This document shows positions 1 through 10,639 of a stretch of DNA of 64,000 nt, piece by piece; within the stretch, counting starts at the first letter, position 1; each line of letters opens with the position of its first letter. Origin of the DNA: Rhodopseudomonas sp. Its GTDB lineage: Bacteria > Pseudomonadota > Alphaproteobacteria > Rhizobiales > Xanthobacteraceae. A program made the translations under genes and the position numbers. The notes below the pieces were generated by a model. It searched no databases. It was given only the letters and a program-made list of their open reading frames with translations, and had not been told where the DNA came from. Location: NCBI GenBank assembly GCA_016124795.1, contig WGNB01000024.1:21433-85432 (forward strand). Reading direction: 5' to 3'.

Positions 1-114
1 GTAACGGACGAAGACCTCATAGCAGGTGCCGAGCGTCATGATGATGATGCACCAGCCGAACGCCTTACCGACGCCCGCGCTGAGACGGTCGATGAAGAGA
101 AGAAGTTTTTCCAC
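1..114 (-). CDS. TRAP transporter small permease (DctQ-like), N-terminal part only, runs off the window edge
   Basis: Reverse-strand reading gives (GTG)EKLLLFIDRLSAGVGKAFGWCIIIMTLGTCYEVFVR, a typical DctQ N-terminus, directly downstream of a DctP gene; GTG start inferred. Confidence 0.6.
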   Translation of the reverse strand, partial: MEKLLLFIDRLSAGVGKAFGWCIIIMTLGTCYEVFVRY

Positions 115-150
115 GGGAAAGTTCTCGCTGATTGCGCGCACCACAAAGGC

Positions 151-174
151 GCCGGGGCGGTTTCCCGCCCCGGC
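151..174. terminator. Perfect 10-bp inverted repeat with 4-nt loop between dctP-like and dctQ-like genes (attenuator or mRNA-stabilising hairpin)
   Basis: gccggggcgg-tttc-ccgccccggc. Confidence 0.5.
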
Positions 175-191
175 GAATTCGTCGGCCGCGA

Positions 192-1343
192 CTAGACCTT
201 CATCGTGCCGAAGTAGTGCTCGTAGGCCGACTTGTAATCGGCTTCGTTGTTGATGGCGTAGAACGCCACGCGCTTGCCCCAGGCCTTCTGGCTTTCCAGG
301 ATCTTCTTGATGATCGGACCCTGCGCCGAATCGGAGCTGATCTGATCGACCACCTTGTCCCAGGCCGCGAGCTGCGCCTTGAAGATCGATTCCTGGGTCC
401 GCTTGACGTGGACGCCATGCTTCTCGATCAGGGTCTGCAGGTCCTTCGAGTAGATGTCCCAGGCCTTCCAGATGTTGTCCGAGTTGGACGCCATCGCGGC
501 GAGCTTGAGGATCTGCTGCTGCTCCTTGGCCAGGCCGTCGTATTTCGCCTTGTTGAAGACGACTTCGATGGCTTCCGACGCCTGGTGATACGAGCCGAGG
601 TAATAATACTTGGCGACGTCCTGGGCGCCGAAGCGGCTGTCGGAGGTCGGGTTGTTGAATTCGAAGGCGTCGATGACGCCCTTCTCCATCGCCGGCAGGA
701 TTTCCGGCCCCGGCAACTGGGCAACGCTCGCGCCCATCGCCTGCATGACGTTCGAGGCCAGACCGACCGTGCGGTACTTCAGGCCCTTGAAGGATTCCGG
801 ACCCGCGACTTCCTTCTTGAACCAGCCGAGCGGCTGGGTCGGCATCGCGAAGGCATAGAAGCCGACGACGTTGAGCTTGAGGATGTCCTGGGTCAGTTCG
901 CGATACAGCTTGTCGCCGCCGCCGTACCAGAACCAGCCCATGAACTGGCTGGCATTGGTGCCGTAAACCGGGCCGGTGCCGAACAGCGAGGCGGCGCGGT
1001 GCTTGCCGTACCAGTAAGCCGGCACGCTCCAGTTACCGTCGAGAACGCCGGTCGAGGTCGCGTCCATCACCGAGAACGCCTTGACGACCGAGCCCGAGTT
1101 GAGGAAATCGATCTTGAGGCGGCCGCCGCCCATCTCGTTGACCTTGTCGGCATAGTTACGGCCGTAATCGCTGAGAATATCGGTGGCGCCGAAACCGCTC
1201 TGAACTTTCAGGGTGACGGTCTGGGCACGCGAGACCTGCGGCATCGCGATCGACGCGACACCGGCAACAGCGGCGCCGCCGAGAAATTTACGGCGAGTCG
1301 TCGCTTTGGACGGTTTTGTGGCGTTGGTTTTGGTCATTGGCAT
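192..1343 (-). CDS. TRAP transporter substrate-binding protein (DctP family)
   Basis: 383 aa, Tat-like leader TTRRKFLGGAAVAG, DctP-type motifs (GLKYRTVGLASNVMQAMGASVAQLPGPEILPAMEKGVIDAFEFNNPTSD). Confidence 0.9.
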   Translation of the reverse strand: MPMTKTNATKPSKATTRRKFLGGAAVAGVASIAMPQVSRAQTVTLKVQSGFGATDILSDYGRNYADKVNEMGGGRLKIDFLNSGSVVKAFSVMDATSTGVLDGNWSVPAYWYGKHRAASLFGTGPVYGTNASQFMGWFWYGGGDKLYRELTQDILKLNVVGFYAFAMPTQPLGWFKKEVAGPESFKGLKYRTVGLASNVMQAMGASVAQLPGPEILPAMEKGVIDAFEFNNPTSDSRFGAQDVAKYYYLGSYHQASEAIEVVFNKAKYDGLAKEQQQILKLAAMASNSDNIWKAWDIYSKDLQTLIEKHGVHVKRTQESIFKAQLAAWDKVVDQISSDSAQGPIIKKILESQKAWGKRVAFYAINNEADYKSAYEHYFGTMKV

Positions 1344-1617
1344 CCTCCCGAGGTTGTTATTGGTCAGCCGATTTCAGTTCGGCTTTTTGATCGATGCATC
1401 AACGATTAAGATCGGCAGCTTAGTCTTTAGGCTATAGTCTGTAATGAATTTCAGTTGCGAACAAGCCCAAATCAACCATTGCGTCGCCGTTTTCAAGACT
1501 CAGCGATTGCCCCTCGGATCCGGCGGCAGTGGTCATGAAAAGCGCAATAAGTCCGGGCCCGTTGACGGACCCAGACGGCAATCGCTCATAATTTGACGGA
1601 TTGAAAACCGGCGGGCG

Positions 1618-2349
1618 TCAGGTGCCCTCCGGCTCCCAATGTTCGGCGCTCGCGCCGGCCAGCGCGCGGACGCGATCTTCGTCTTTGGCCAATTCCGCCG
1701 CGACGCCCGAGTAAACGACACGGCCGTCGCCCAAAACATAAGCACGGTCGGCGATTTCGACCGCCGCACGAACATTTTGCTCGACCAAAAGCACGGAGAT
1801 GCCCTGCTCGCGGGCCGACACCACCACTCTAAATACTTCCTGCACAATCAATGGCGCGAGGCCCTGCGACGGCTCGTCAAGCAGCAGGACCTTCGGATTC
1901 AGCAGCAGCGCCCGGGCGATCGCCAGCATTTCCTGTTCACCACCGGATAGCTGACGGCCCTTGTTTCCCTTGCGTTCGGCCAGGCGCGGAAACAGTTGAT
2001 AGATCCGCGCGATATCCCACGGACCCGGCCGCTCCAACGGCACTTTCAAATTCTCCTCAACCGTCAGGTTGGCGAAGATCCGGCGGCCCTCCGGCACGTA
2101 GCCGACGCCGGCAGCGGCAATACGATCAGGCTGCCAGTCGGTCGTGACCTCGCCAAAGACCCGCACTGTGCCTTCGCGGGGATGGCTCAGCCCCATCAGG
2201 CTGCGCAGTGTCGTGGTTTTGCCGGCGCCGTTGCGACCGAGCAGCGCCACGATCTCACCTTCGCGTACTTCGAGCCCGACGCCTTTGAGAATGTGGCTCT
2301 TGCCGTAATAAGTCTGCAGACCTTCCGCCTGAATCACAAATACGGTCAT
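1618..2349 (-). CDS. livF: Branched-chain amino-acid-type ABC transporter ATP-binding protein (LivF family)
   Basis: Walker A GRNGAGKTT, LSGGEQEMLAIARAL, LLLDEPSQGLAP; clustered with livG/M/H-type genes. Confidence 0.92.
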   Translation of the reverse strand: MTVFVIQAEGLQTYYGKSHILKGVGLEVREGEIVALLGRNGAGKTTTLRSLMGLSHPREGTVRVFGEVTTDWQPDRIAAAGVGYVPEGRRIFANLTVEENLKVPLERPGPWDIARIYQLFPRLAERKGNKGRQLSGGEQEMLAIARALLLNPKVLLLDEPSQGLAPLIVQEVFRVVVSAREQGISVLLVEQNVRAAVEIADRAYVLGDGRVVYSGVAAELAKDEDRVRALAGASAEHWEPEGT

Positions 2350-3098
2350 GCCGCCGCCTTCCCTAAATAGGCCGCCTGCACCACTTCGCTGTTGGCGATC
2401 TCGTCCGGCGTGCCCTCCGCCAGCATGGTTCCCTCCGCCAGCACCGTAATCCGGTCAGCAAGATGAAAAATAACCCGCATGTCGTGCTCGATCAGCACAA
2501 TCGTCAGGCTGTGATCCTTGTGTAGCCTTCTGATGAGCTTGGTGATGTCATACGTTTCCTGGTCGCCCATGCCGGCGGTTGGCTCGTCGAGCAACAGCAG
2601 GCGCGGCTTGAGCGCGAGCGCCATCATGATCTCGGTGGCGCGCTGATCGCCGTGCGACAATTCGCCAACCAGCCGCCCGGCCTTTGCCGTCAAGCCGCCC
2701 ATCTCCAGAAGCTCGGCAACGCGATCCCGGACCTCGACCTCCCCGCCGCGCGACAGCCACGGGCTTAAGCGGTATCCGCTGGCGACCTCGACCGGAATTC
2801 TCAAATTCTCGCCAACCGACAGCTCGGGAAAGACCTCGGTGATCTGGAAGGTACGCGATATGCCGCGCCATACGCGCTGGGTCGCCGGCAGCGCCGAAAC
2901 GTCCTCACCGTCAAACACGATACGGCCCGAGGACTGCGTCAGAAAGCCGCTTATCATGTTGAAGAATGTCGTCTTGCCGGCACCGTTCGGCCCAATCACA
3001 GCACGCAATTCACCGGACTGGACCGTCATCGATACGTCGTTGACGGCGACCAGGCTGCCGAAATGCTTGCTGAGGTTTTCGACTTTCAACAGGCTCAT
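2346..3098 (-). CDS. livG: Branched-chain amino-acid-type ABC transporter ATP-binding protein (LivG family)
   Basis: GPNGAGKTTFFNMISGF, LSHGDQRATEIMMAL, LLLDEPTAGM. Confidence 0.92.
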   Translation of the reverse strand: MSLLKVENLSKHFGSLVAVNDVSMTVQSGELRAVIGPNGAGKTTFFNMISGFLTQSSGRIVFDGEDVSALPATQRVWRGISRTFQITEVFPELSVGENLRIPVEVASGYRLSPWLSRGGEVEVRDRVAELLEMGGLTAKAGRLVGELSHGDQRATEIMMALALKPRLLLLDEPTAGMGDQETYDITKLIRRLHKDHSLTIVLIEHDMRVIFHLADRITVLAEGTMLAEGTPDEIANSEVVQAAYLGKAAA

Positions 3099-4051
3099 GA
3101 CTTCACCTTCCGGGTGATAATGCCGAGGACGCCGCGCGGGAAGAACAGCACCACCAGGACGAAGAATAGCCCGATGAAGGACTCCCAGTTCTCGGTCATG
3201 CTGGACAGGTAGTCGCGCAGCACGACGTATATCGCCGCGCCGATCAGCGGCCCCCAGAACGAACGCATGCCGCCCAGCACCGCCATGATCACGAAGTCGC
3301 CGGACTGGGTCCAGTACAGCGCACGCGGATCGACGAAGTTGTTGAGCAGCGCGAATAAAGCGCCGGCCAGGCTGACGACCGCGCAGGAGATAACCCAGGA
3401 GATCCAGATGTGCTGGTCGATCGGGATGCCCAGGAAGCGCGACCGCCGCTCGTTCTCGCGAATGGCGATCAGCGTCCGGCCGAACGGCGAGCGCAGCAGC
3501 CAGGCCATGATCCCAACGGCGATCGCGAACATCACCAGCACGAAATAATAGAACGCCACCGGATTGTTTTGAATGTCGATGGTGGTGAAGCCGAGATGCA
3601 ATGGCAGTCGCGTCCAGCCGGTCAGGCCGTCATCGCCGCCGGTCACCGAGCTCCAGCGGAAGGCGATGAAGTAAAACACCTGACCGAATGCGATCGTTAC
3701 CATTGCGAAGTAAACGCCGCGCAACCGGATAATCAACGGCCCGATGATCGCGCCGGCGATTGTGCCGATCAGCGTGCCGATAATGATGCCCATGCCGGTG
3801 CTCGGCAGCAAATAGCGCAACGTCATGCCGGCGCCATAGGCGCCGAGACCGAAATAGGCGGCGTGGCCGAACGACAATACGCCGGTATAGCCGAGCAGAA
3901 AATTGAGCCCGAGCGCGGCCAGGCCGAGAACGACGACCTGGCTACCCAGTTCGGTGTAACCGCCGACATGCGACAACCAGAACGGCATCGTCAGCAAGAG
4001 CGCCCAAACGACAATGTTCGGCGCCTGCTTCGTAAAGTCTGCCGGTTGCAT
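3095..4051 (-). CDS. livM: Branched-chain amino-acid-type ABC transporter permease (LivM family)
   Basis: Multi-TM; GYTGVLSFGHAAYFGLGAY, IAIRENERRSRFLGI motifs. Confidence 0.92.
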   Translation of the reverse strand: MQPADFTKQAPNIVVWALLLTMPFWLSHVGGYTELGSQVVVLGLAALGLNFLLGYTGVLSFGHAAYFGLGAYGAGMTLRYLLPSTGMGIIIGTLIGTIAGAIIGPLIIRLRGVYFAMVTIAFGQVFYFIAFRWSSVTGGDDGLTGWTRLPLHLGFTTIDIQNNPVAFYYFVLVMFAIAVGIMAWLLRSPFGRTLIAIRENERRSRFLGIPIDQHIWISWVISCAVVSLAGALFALLNNFVDPRALYWTQSGDFVIMAVLGGMRSFWGPLIGAAIYVVLRDYLSSMTENWESFIGLFFVLVVLFFPRGVLGIITRKVKS

Positions 4052-4917
4052 TAGAAACGCCCCTCTTCGCCCAAGAGCCCACGCGGGCGCACCAGCAGAA
4101 CCGCCGCCATCATCACGTAAATGACCGCCTCGGTCGCGGATGGAAAGAAAACCGTGGTGATGCCGGACGCGACGCCGATCAGCATGCCGCCCAGCAAGGT
4201 GCCAGGCAGGCTACCGAGACCGCCGACAATGATGGCGACGAAGCTCGGCATGATCAGTGAGGCGCCGATGGTCGGCTGCAATCCGAGTTGACCGACCGCC
4301 AGCACGCCGGCCAGGCCAGCCAGATATATGCCGAGGCCGAAATTCATGTTGCGCAGCAAACGAACATTGACGCCGAGCACCGACACCGTCTCGAGATCAA
4401 GGGTTCCGGCGCGAATGCGAATGCCCAGTCGCGTGCGGTTAAGAATGAAGAACAGGCCGGCCACGGCAATGCCGACGACCAGCACCATGAACAACCGATA
4501 GCCGGTAAGAAAGAAATAGTCGTCGCTGAGCGGCGTCACCAGCCAGCTCGGCACCTGAAACGGCAAGCTCTGCGCGCCCCAGATGAAGCGCGTGCCATCT
4601 TCAATGATGAAAGCGAGCCCGAAGGTCAGCAGCAGACTGTAGAGTGGATCGCGACCGTAAAGCCTGCGGATCAACACACGTTCGACGAGGATGCCGATAA
4701 ACGCGGTCAGAACCGGCGCGAGAACCAAGGCCCCCCAGAACCCGATGTAGGGAATCAGCGAGTAAGCCAGATAACCGCCTATCGCCAGGAAGCCTCCATG
4801 GGCGAAGTTGATGACCCCGGACAGATTGAGGATCAGCGAAAGGCCGAGCGCCATCAAGGCGTAAAACGCGCCGACGATCAGACCGTTGAAGACATTGAAG
4901 AACAGAAGTTGTGTCAT
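4051..4917 (-). CDS. livH: Branched-chain amino-acid-type ABC transporter permease (LivH family)
   Basis: Multi-TM; GLIVGAFYALMALGLSLILNLSGVINFAHGGF motif. Confidence 0.92.
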   Translation of the reverse strand: MTQLLFFNVFNGLIVGAFYALMALGLSLILNLSGVINFAHGGFLAIGGYLAYSLIPYIGFWGALVLAPVLTAFIGILVERVLIRRLYGRDPLYSLLLTFGLAFIIEDGTRFIWGAQSLPFQVPSWLVTPLSDDYFFLTGYRLFMVLVVGIAVAGLFFILNRTRLGIRIRAGTLDLETVSVLGVNVRLLRNMNFGLGIYLAGLAGVLAVGQLGLQPTIGASLIMPSFVAIIVGGLGSLPGTLLGGMLIGVASGITTVFFPSATEAVIYVMMAAVLLVRPRGLLGEEGRF

Positions 4918-5078
4918 GCCCGCCTTAACATTATGACCGCCCCGCTACGACAACGGATTGTCAGCGCGAATGCGGCCACCATTCACGGACAGCGTTTTTA
5001 ACCTTGGTGAAGTCACGGCAATAGCCGGCCGCCCGGGCGTCGCGCGCAGGCGCGACGCCGAAGCGTTACCGTTGTTGC

Positions 5079-6344
5079 TCAGGAAGGCCAGGTCTGCTTG
5101 CACCCGGTCTCGGCGAGCGATTCCGCGACCGATTCGCCCTTGACGACATCGCTGACCTTGAAGAGGTCTTCCGGGTCGCTGGCGCCTTTCGATTGCGCCT
5201 GCCCGACGAAGAGGTCAGGAATAAGCTGACCCTGACCTTTGCGGAAATAGGCGCCATCGGGCATCAGGGCGATTTCCGGCGGCAGCTTGAAGCCCTGCAT
5301 CGCTTTGGCCATCTTCACCGCGTCGAGCGATTTCACCTGCTGGGCCGCGATTGCGCATGTCGAAATCGCCGCATAGCCGAACCAGGTGCGCGCGGTCGGC
5401 ACGTGACCGCCGCTCGCCTTACGGATCTCCGCGACGAATTCCTTCACATGCGGAACGTTGGGCTGATTCCAGTACCATTCAAACACCCAAGTGCCGATAC
5501 GTGCCTCCGGCGGCAGACCGAGCAGCACTTCGAGTTCCTGCTGCGCGCCGGCCAGGTGGAATTTCTTATTGAGGCCGAACTGCACCGCTTGCTTGAGCGC
5601 GTTGACGGCGTCGTCACCGGCTTGCAGGAAGATGATGACATCAGGTTTGGCGGCCTGCGCCTTGATCAAGTAGGACGAGTAGTCGGTGGTGCCGAGCGGG
5701 GTGAGATCGCCACCAACCTTGGTGCCGCCGAGCTTGGCGGCGGCCTTTTCCAAACCGGCTTGCAGGGTATGGCCGAAGGCGTAGTCCGGAGTCAGATAAT
5801 ACCACTTCTTGCCGGCGTTCTTGATCAGCGAAGAGGCGACCGCGCTCGCTTCCATCTGCGTCGTATTGCAGATACGGAAGACGTTCCAATGGCAATTGGA
5901 GCCCGTGACCGAGTCGGTGTGACCGCCGGGCACGACGTGAAAGACCTTTTTCTCGTATGCGACGTTGGCGATCGCCTGCGCCAGCGCCGAGTTGATGTTG
6001 CCGACCAGGAAGTCAACCTTGTCGCGGTCGATCAGCTTGCGCGCCTTCTGCACGGCGGTGCCGGCATCACCCGATGTCGAGTCTTCCACCAGCAGTTCGA
6101 CCTTGCGACCGAGAATGCCGCCCTTGGCATTGATATGCTCAAGCGCCAGCTTGGCGCCGATCAGCTCATTCTTGCCGAGCGCGGCATAGGTGCCGGTCAG
6201 CGGGTTATCGAGGCCGATCTTCACGGTATCGGCGGCGCGAGCGGTAATGACGAAGGGCGACGCAATCTGCGCAACGCCGACAGCAGCGGCGGTTTTGATC
6301 AGCGCTCGGCGGTCAAGCTTGATGGAAAAGCTCTCGGAGCTCAT
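5079..6344 (-). CDS. ABC transporter substrate-binding protein (LivK / Peripla_BP_6 type)
   Basis: Leader plus IGLDNPLTGTYAALGKNELIGAKLALEHINAKGGILGRKVELLVEDS. Confidence 0.9.
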   Translation of the reverse strand: MSSESFSIKLDRRALIKTAAAVGVAQIASPFVITARAADTVKIGLDNPLTGTYAALGKNELIGAKLALEHINAKGGILGRKVELLVEDSTSGDAGTAVQKARKLIDRDKVDFLVGNINSALAQAIANVAYEKKVFHVVPGGHTDSVTGSNCHWNVFRICNTTQMEASAVASSLIKNAGKKWYYLTPDYAFGHTLQAGLEKAAAKLGGTKVGGDLTPLGTTDYSSYLIKAQAAKPDVIIFLQAGDDAVNALKQAVQFGLNKKFHLAGAQQELEVLLGLPPEARIGTWVFEWYWNQPNVPHVKEFVAEIRKASGGHVPTARTWFGYAAISTCAIAAQQVKSLDAVKMAKAMQGFKLPPEIALMPDGAYFRKGQGQLIPDLFVGQAQSKGASDPEDLFKVSDVVKGESVAESLAETGCKQTWPS

Positions 6345-6940
6345 GACTATCCTCCCTAGGACTATTGTCTTTATTTATTATAATCACCGAGGGACACCAC
6401 GCTTCTGCGCATTTGACCATCGGCACAAGACTTGTTTGCGTCTCGTTAATAAGCTTATGCGGGGAAGTTGATCGCTAGCAAGACAGAAGAATTTGATCGG
6501 GCATTATTTTTGCTGCGAACATTACAAAAAGTTTAGCTGACCGGTTTTAGAAGCAACCCGTCGGCGCAGAACGAGGGAGCAAGACTTTCGTCTAAAGCTA
6601 TACTCTAACATTCTGATATAATTAAACAGACCGGACCCACTATCGGCGGGCCCGCAAACCGGAGGCGTTGCCGTTATTTATATGCCGCCTGAAAAGACCC
6701 ACGTCGGCATCAGCGGTCAGCTTCCTGCTTGCCGCCCGACTGCCAGCTTACCGATTTATAATGCGGCATTGCCGTCGCGCACCGCTATGTTGCGGGCAAC
6801 TTATTGCGCCGCATCACAGCCGCCTAGCGGCCGCCACAAAGCCATGACCCCGTGTCGCAATAACCCGGCGCCCGCGCGCCCCAAGACGCTATGACGCCAG
6901 CAGGCCCCGGGCCTCGCGCCGTCCAAAACAGGAGCCGCCC

Positions 6941-8686
6941 TTGAGAGGCATCATTTCAACGCTCGCCACCGTCTGGCGAATTGCCAGTCCCTATTTCCGA
7001 TCCGAAGACCGCTGGCGTGGCGGCGCGCTGCTGGTGGCGGTGATCGCCATCGAACTGTCGATCGTCGGCATTACCGTTCTGCTCAATAGCTGGAACGCCA
7101 AGTTCTATAATGCACTGCAAGACAAGAACTGGAACGCCTTCATCTATCAGCTCGGTTATTTCTGCGTGCTGGCCGGCGTGTTTATTCTGATCGCGGTCTA
7201 TCAGCTCTATCTCAACCAGTGGCTCCAGATCCGCTGGCGGCGCTGGCTGACCAAGCGCTATCTCGATCACTGGCTGGCCGACGCCAACCACTACCGCATG
7301 CAGCTGCTCGGCGACGCCGCCGACAACCCGGACCAGCGCATCGCCGACGACGTCCGCTCCTTCATCGAACTGACGCTCAATATCGGCCTGCAACTGCTCA
7401 ACTCCTGCGTCACCTTGCTGTCGTTCATGGTCATCCTGTGGGGCCTGTCATCGACCGCGCCACTGCGTCTGTTCGGCACCGACCTCAACATCCCCGGTTA
7501 TCTGCTGTGGGCCGCCTTGCTTTATGCGGTGGTGGGCACCGGGCTCACGCACCTGATCGGCCGCAAGCTGATCCCGTTGAATTTCCAGCAGCAGCGCTAC
7601 GAAGCGGACTTTCGTTTCGGGCTGATGCGGGTGCGGGAAAACGCCGAACAGATCGCGTTGCTGGCCGGCGAACCGGCCGAACGCCAGCGGTTGATGGATC
7701 GGTTCAACAATGTCGTCGCCAACTGGATGGCGATCATGTCGCGGCAGAAGAAGCTGACCTTCTTCACCGCCGGTTACGGCCAGGCGTCGTCGGTGTTTCC
7801 CTTCATCATGGTGAGCCCGGCTTATTTCGCCGGCGCGATCCAGCTCGGCGGCCTGATGCAGACCGCAAATGCCTTCGGCCAGGTGCAGGGCGCGCTATCG
7901 GTCTTCATCAACATCTATCGCAGCCTGGCGGAATGGCAGGCGGTCATCGAACGTCTCGACGGCTTCGACCGCTCGGTCGCCGCCGGACGGGACGCGGCGA
8001 AAACCGCCGGCTCGATCGCGGTGACGCCGAGCGCCGCCGCCGCCGTCACCTTCAATGACCTCGTGGTGCAATTGCCCAATGGCGAGCCGCTGGTGAACAT
8101 CGCCGACATCTCGATTGCCGCCGGCGGCAACGTGCTGGTCTCCGGCCCGTCCGGCTCGGGCAAGTCGACGCTGTTCCGGGCGCTCGCCGGGATCTGGCCT
8201 TACGGCTCCGGCAGCGTCACCGTGCCGAAGGGCGCCAGAATGATGATGCTGCCGCAACGGCCGTATTTTCCGATCGCGCCGCTTGGCCTTGCCGTCGCCT
8301 ACCCGGCCGAGGCGGGCACTTTCGACAACACGAAAATCGCCGAGCTGATCGCCGCCGTTGGCCTGCCGGCGCTGGCCGCGCGAATCGACGACGAGGAACA
8401 CTGGAACCGGATGCTGTCGCTCGGCGAACAGCAGCGGCTCGGCATTGCCCGCGCCATCCTGCTGGCGCCGGATTATCTGTTCCTCGACGAAGCCACCGCC
8501 TCGCTCGACGAAGCGGCCGAGGAGAACGTCTACCGGCTTTTGGCCGAACGCCTGCCGCAGACGACCGTGATCTCGATCGGCCATCGCTCAACGCTGGCTG
8601 CGTTCCACGACCGCCGGCTGACGCTCAACCGCGAAGGCGATCGGGCCTGGCTGCGCGATGGCGGCCCGGCGCAGGCGGCGGAATAA
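6941..8686 (+). CDS. ABC transporter ATP-binding protein/permease, YddA/SbmA-BacA-like
   Basis: N-terminal TM domain (LNSWNAKFYNALQDKNW...), Walker A GPSGSGKSTL, signature LSLGEQQRLGIARA, LFLDEATASLDE; TTG start. Confidence 0.88.
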   Translation: MRGIISTLATVWRIASPYFRSEDRWRGGALLVAVIAIELSIVGITVLLNSWNAKFYNALQDKNWNAFIYQLGYFCVLAGVFILIAVYQLYLNQWLQIRWRRWLTKRYLDHWLADANHYRMQLLGDAADNPDQRIADDVRSFIELTLNIGLQLLNSCVTLLSFMVILWGLSSTAPLRLFGTDLNIPGYLLWAALLYAVVGTGLTHLIGRKLIPLNFQQQRYEADFRFGLMRVRENAEQIALLAGEPAERQRLMDRFNNVVANWMAIMSRQKKLTFFTAGYGQASSVFPFIMVSPAYFAGAIQLGGLMQTANAFGQVQGALSVFINIYRSLAEWQAVIERLDGFDRSVAAGRDAAKTAGSIAVTPSAAAAVTFNDLVVQLPNGEPLVNIADISIAAGGNVLVSGPSGSGKSTLFRALAGIWPYGSGSVTVPKGARMMMLPQRPYFPIAPLGLAVAYPAEAGTFDNTKIAELIAAVGLPALAARIDDEEHWNRMLSLGEQQRLGIARAILLAPDYLFLDEATASLDEAAEENVYRLLAERLPQTTVISIGHRSTLAAFHDRRLTLNREGDRAWLRDGGPAQAAE

Positions 8687-9139
8687 GCGGCGATCCAGCC
8701 CGAATCGGCGACCCCGGCCGGCCCTCGCGACTCATCCGTCGAGGGCGGCCGGTCTGCCGCCGCGCCAGACCGCGATGCGCATACCGACCGCCGACGTTGA
8801 GCCGCAGCGGAACGGCGGACCCGACCAACAAACTCTTCGCAACGATGGGGCTCAATTGACTGGGGCCTACGCATCGGCCGCGCGGGCCTGACACCGACCA
8901 CCGATGCGGACAGCACGTCGGCATCGCCCCGCTCGCCCGGCGGTCCAGGTCGTTGCCGCAGCCAACCTGCCCTTGGTCCAGGGACGCTTTCCGTCGGATT
9001 TTGACCGGGTCTTTGTTTTGGGCTTCGCGCCGGTCCTCGGCCTTGCCGTCGACCCGATCCTGGCTTGTCGCCCTTAATGACCGGGCTTGTTTGCCGCCTT
9101 TGACGGCGCCCTCTGAGAGCCCACCCCTAAACGCAATCA

Positions 9140-9168
9140 GGCGGCGGTCCCTTTTGGGAACCGCCGCC
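9140..9168 (-). terminator. Hairpin downstream of the TorF-like porin gene
   Basis: ggcggcggtccc...gggaaccgccgcc with one bulge; no strong T tract. Confidence 0.45.
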
Positions 9169-9210
9169 CGTTGCAGCCGAAGAGGCAGTAATCGGCTTAG
9201 ACCTTAGGTC

Positions 9211-10068
9211 CTACTTGAGGGCCGAGAAGGTGGTGTCGAACTTGAGGGTGGCGACGAAAGCATCCTTACAGATGTTCGAACCGGCGCCGACCGACGGGGT
9301 CGAGGTGCACTGAGCGGCAGTCGACGAAGCGTTGGTGTCGTAGTAACGCAGGTCGAGGGTCATCGCCTTGTAGTTGAACGCGATGCCGATGTTGTACTGC
9401 GTGTAGTCGGCGAAGTTGACGCCAGCCGCCTTCAGGCCGCTGCCGTAGGTCTGACGGCCGATTTCACCCGAGATCGTGCTGGTGATGCCCCAGGGCATGA
9501 ACTGCGGCAGGGTAACCGCGGCGCCGCCCGAGTAGTAGGTCGCCGAAACGCCCGAGTTGCCGAAGTTGTCGCCGGTGTAGACCGAACCGCTGAGGGTCAA
9601 CCAGTCGGTGACCTTGTACGACGGCTTGGCGTAGAACTCGCCGTAGCTGATGCTGCTGCTGGCCTTGACCGGCGAAGTGGCGGCCGGACCCGGATAGGCG
9701 TAGTAGACGTAGCCCAAATCCAAGCCGAACTTCTCGTACGACAGGCGGGCGCCGACGCTGTTGTCGAATTCAGCATTGGCGAAGCCCGAGTACAGGCTCG
9801 AACCCCAGACGCCAGCGTACAAGGTCAGCCACGGAGCGGCGGTGTAGTCGAGTTCGAAGTAGCCCTGAACGGCCGGCTGCTTGTTCGACTGCGAGATGCC
9901 GCGCAGGATGTAGTCGCTGGTGAAAGCGGTGCCGAAGGCGATGTCCCACGGCGACGGAGCCGGAGCCGGAGCCTTGGTGTAAGCCTTGACCGGCATGTCG
10001 GCCGCGAAGGCCGGCGCAGCAGCGGTAACCGCCAGCGCTGCAACAACGGAGAGAACGATTTTTTTCAT
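9211..10068 (-). CDS. TorF family putative outer-membrane porin
   Basis: Signal peptide MKKIVLSVVAALAVTAAAPAFA; FTSDYILRGISQSNKQPAVQGYFELDY typical of this beta-barrel family. Confidence 0.85.
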   Translation of the reverse strand: MKKIVLSVVAALAVTAAAPAFAADMPVKAYTKAPAPAPSPWDIAFGTAFTSDYILRGISQSNKQPAVQGYFELDYTAAPWLTLYAGVWGSSLYSGFANAEFDNSVGARLSYEKFGLDLGYVYYAYPGPAATSPVKASSSISYGEFYAKPSYKVTDWLTLSGSVYTGDNFGNSGVSATYYSGGAAVTLPQFMPWGITSTISGEIGRQTYGSGLKAAGVNFADYTQYNIGIAFNYKAMTLDLRYYDTNASSTAAQCTSTPSVGAGSNICKDAFVATLKFDTTFSALK

Positions 10069-10566
10069 AGGACCCTGCCCCTTTTCATTTCGATCGACTT
10101 GCTGCCGATACCTAAAATAGCTCGCCTCTTGTGTACTTCAGTTTCCAAGCCCGGCCCTGGCTGCGATCGACCCGTACACAAAAGGGCTCGCATTAGGTCT
10201 TGATTTACATCGCCTACAACCGTTTCCAGCAAGCCAAAAACATCATCAAGTGCCGCCTTTTTAGGCGTTTAGCGCCTGTTGTCACAGAATGTGGGGTACT
10301 GTTGCGTCGATGTCACAATTTTCCGGACGAAACGTGGTGAGCAAAGCCGGAATGTCACCGTCAAACGGGGAAAACTCACGCATTCGACCGATCCGTTAGC
10401 GGTATCGAATGCGCGGCGCGCCGATCGGCGCACAGCCGATTCTACCGCGCCGCCGTCCTGGAACCGGTGCCAATCGGGCGTGGCGCTCACGCTCGGAACA
10501 GTCGCACCTTACCGCGGACGACACCGACCGCTGCCGTCCGCCCCCCAAAATACCGCCGCCAAACGA

Positions 10567-10592
10567 CAAAGGGTCCCAAGCGGGACCCTTTG
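10567..10592 (-). terminator. Perfect 11-bp stem hairpin
   Basis: caaagggtccc-aagc-gggaccctttg between divergent/convergent neighbours, downstream of 10640 gene. Confidence 0.6.
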
Positions 10593-10639
10593 CGCATCTC
10601 ATGACACGTTTGCAGCGGCGGGCGGACGCCCGCCGGACC

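Noticed and set aside
132-1409. 425-aa plus-strand ORF over the DctP gene
   Set aside because: Arg/Leu-rich antisense frame of a convincing transporter gene
5193-6359. 388-aa plus-strand ORF over the substrate-binding protein gene
   Set aside because: Antisense GC-rich artefact
8690-9210. Possible small ORFs in the 8.7-9.2 kb spacer
   Set aside because: Short Arg/Pro-rich frames on both strands without plausible starts or motifs
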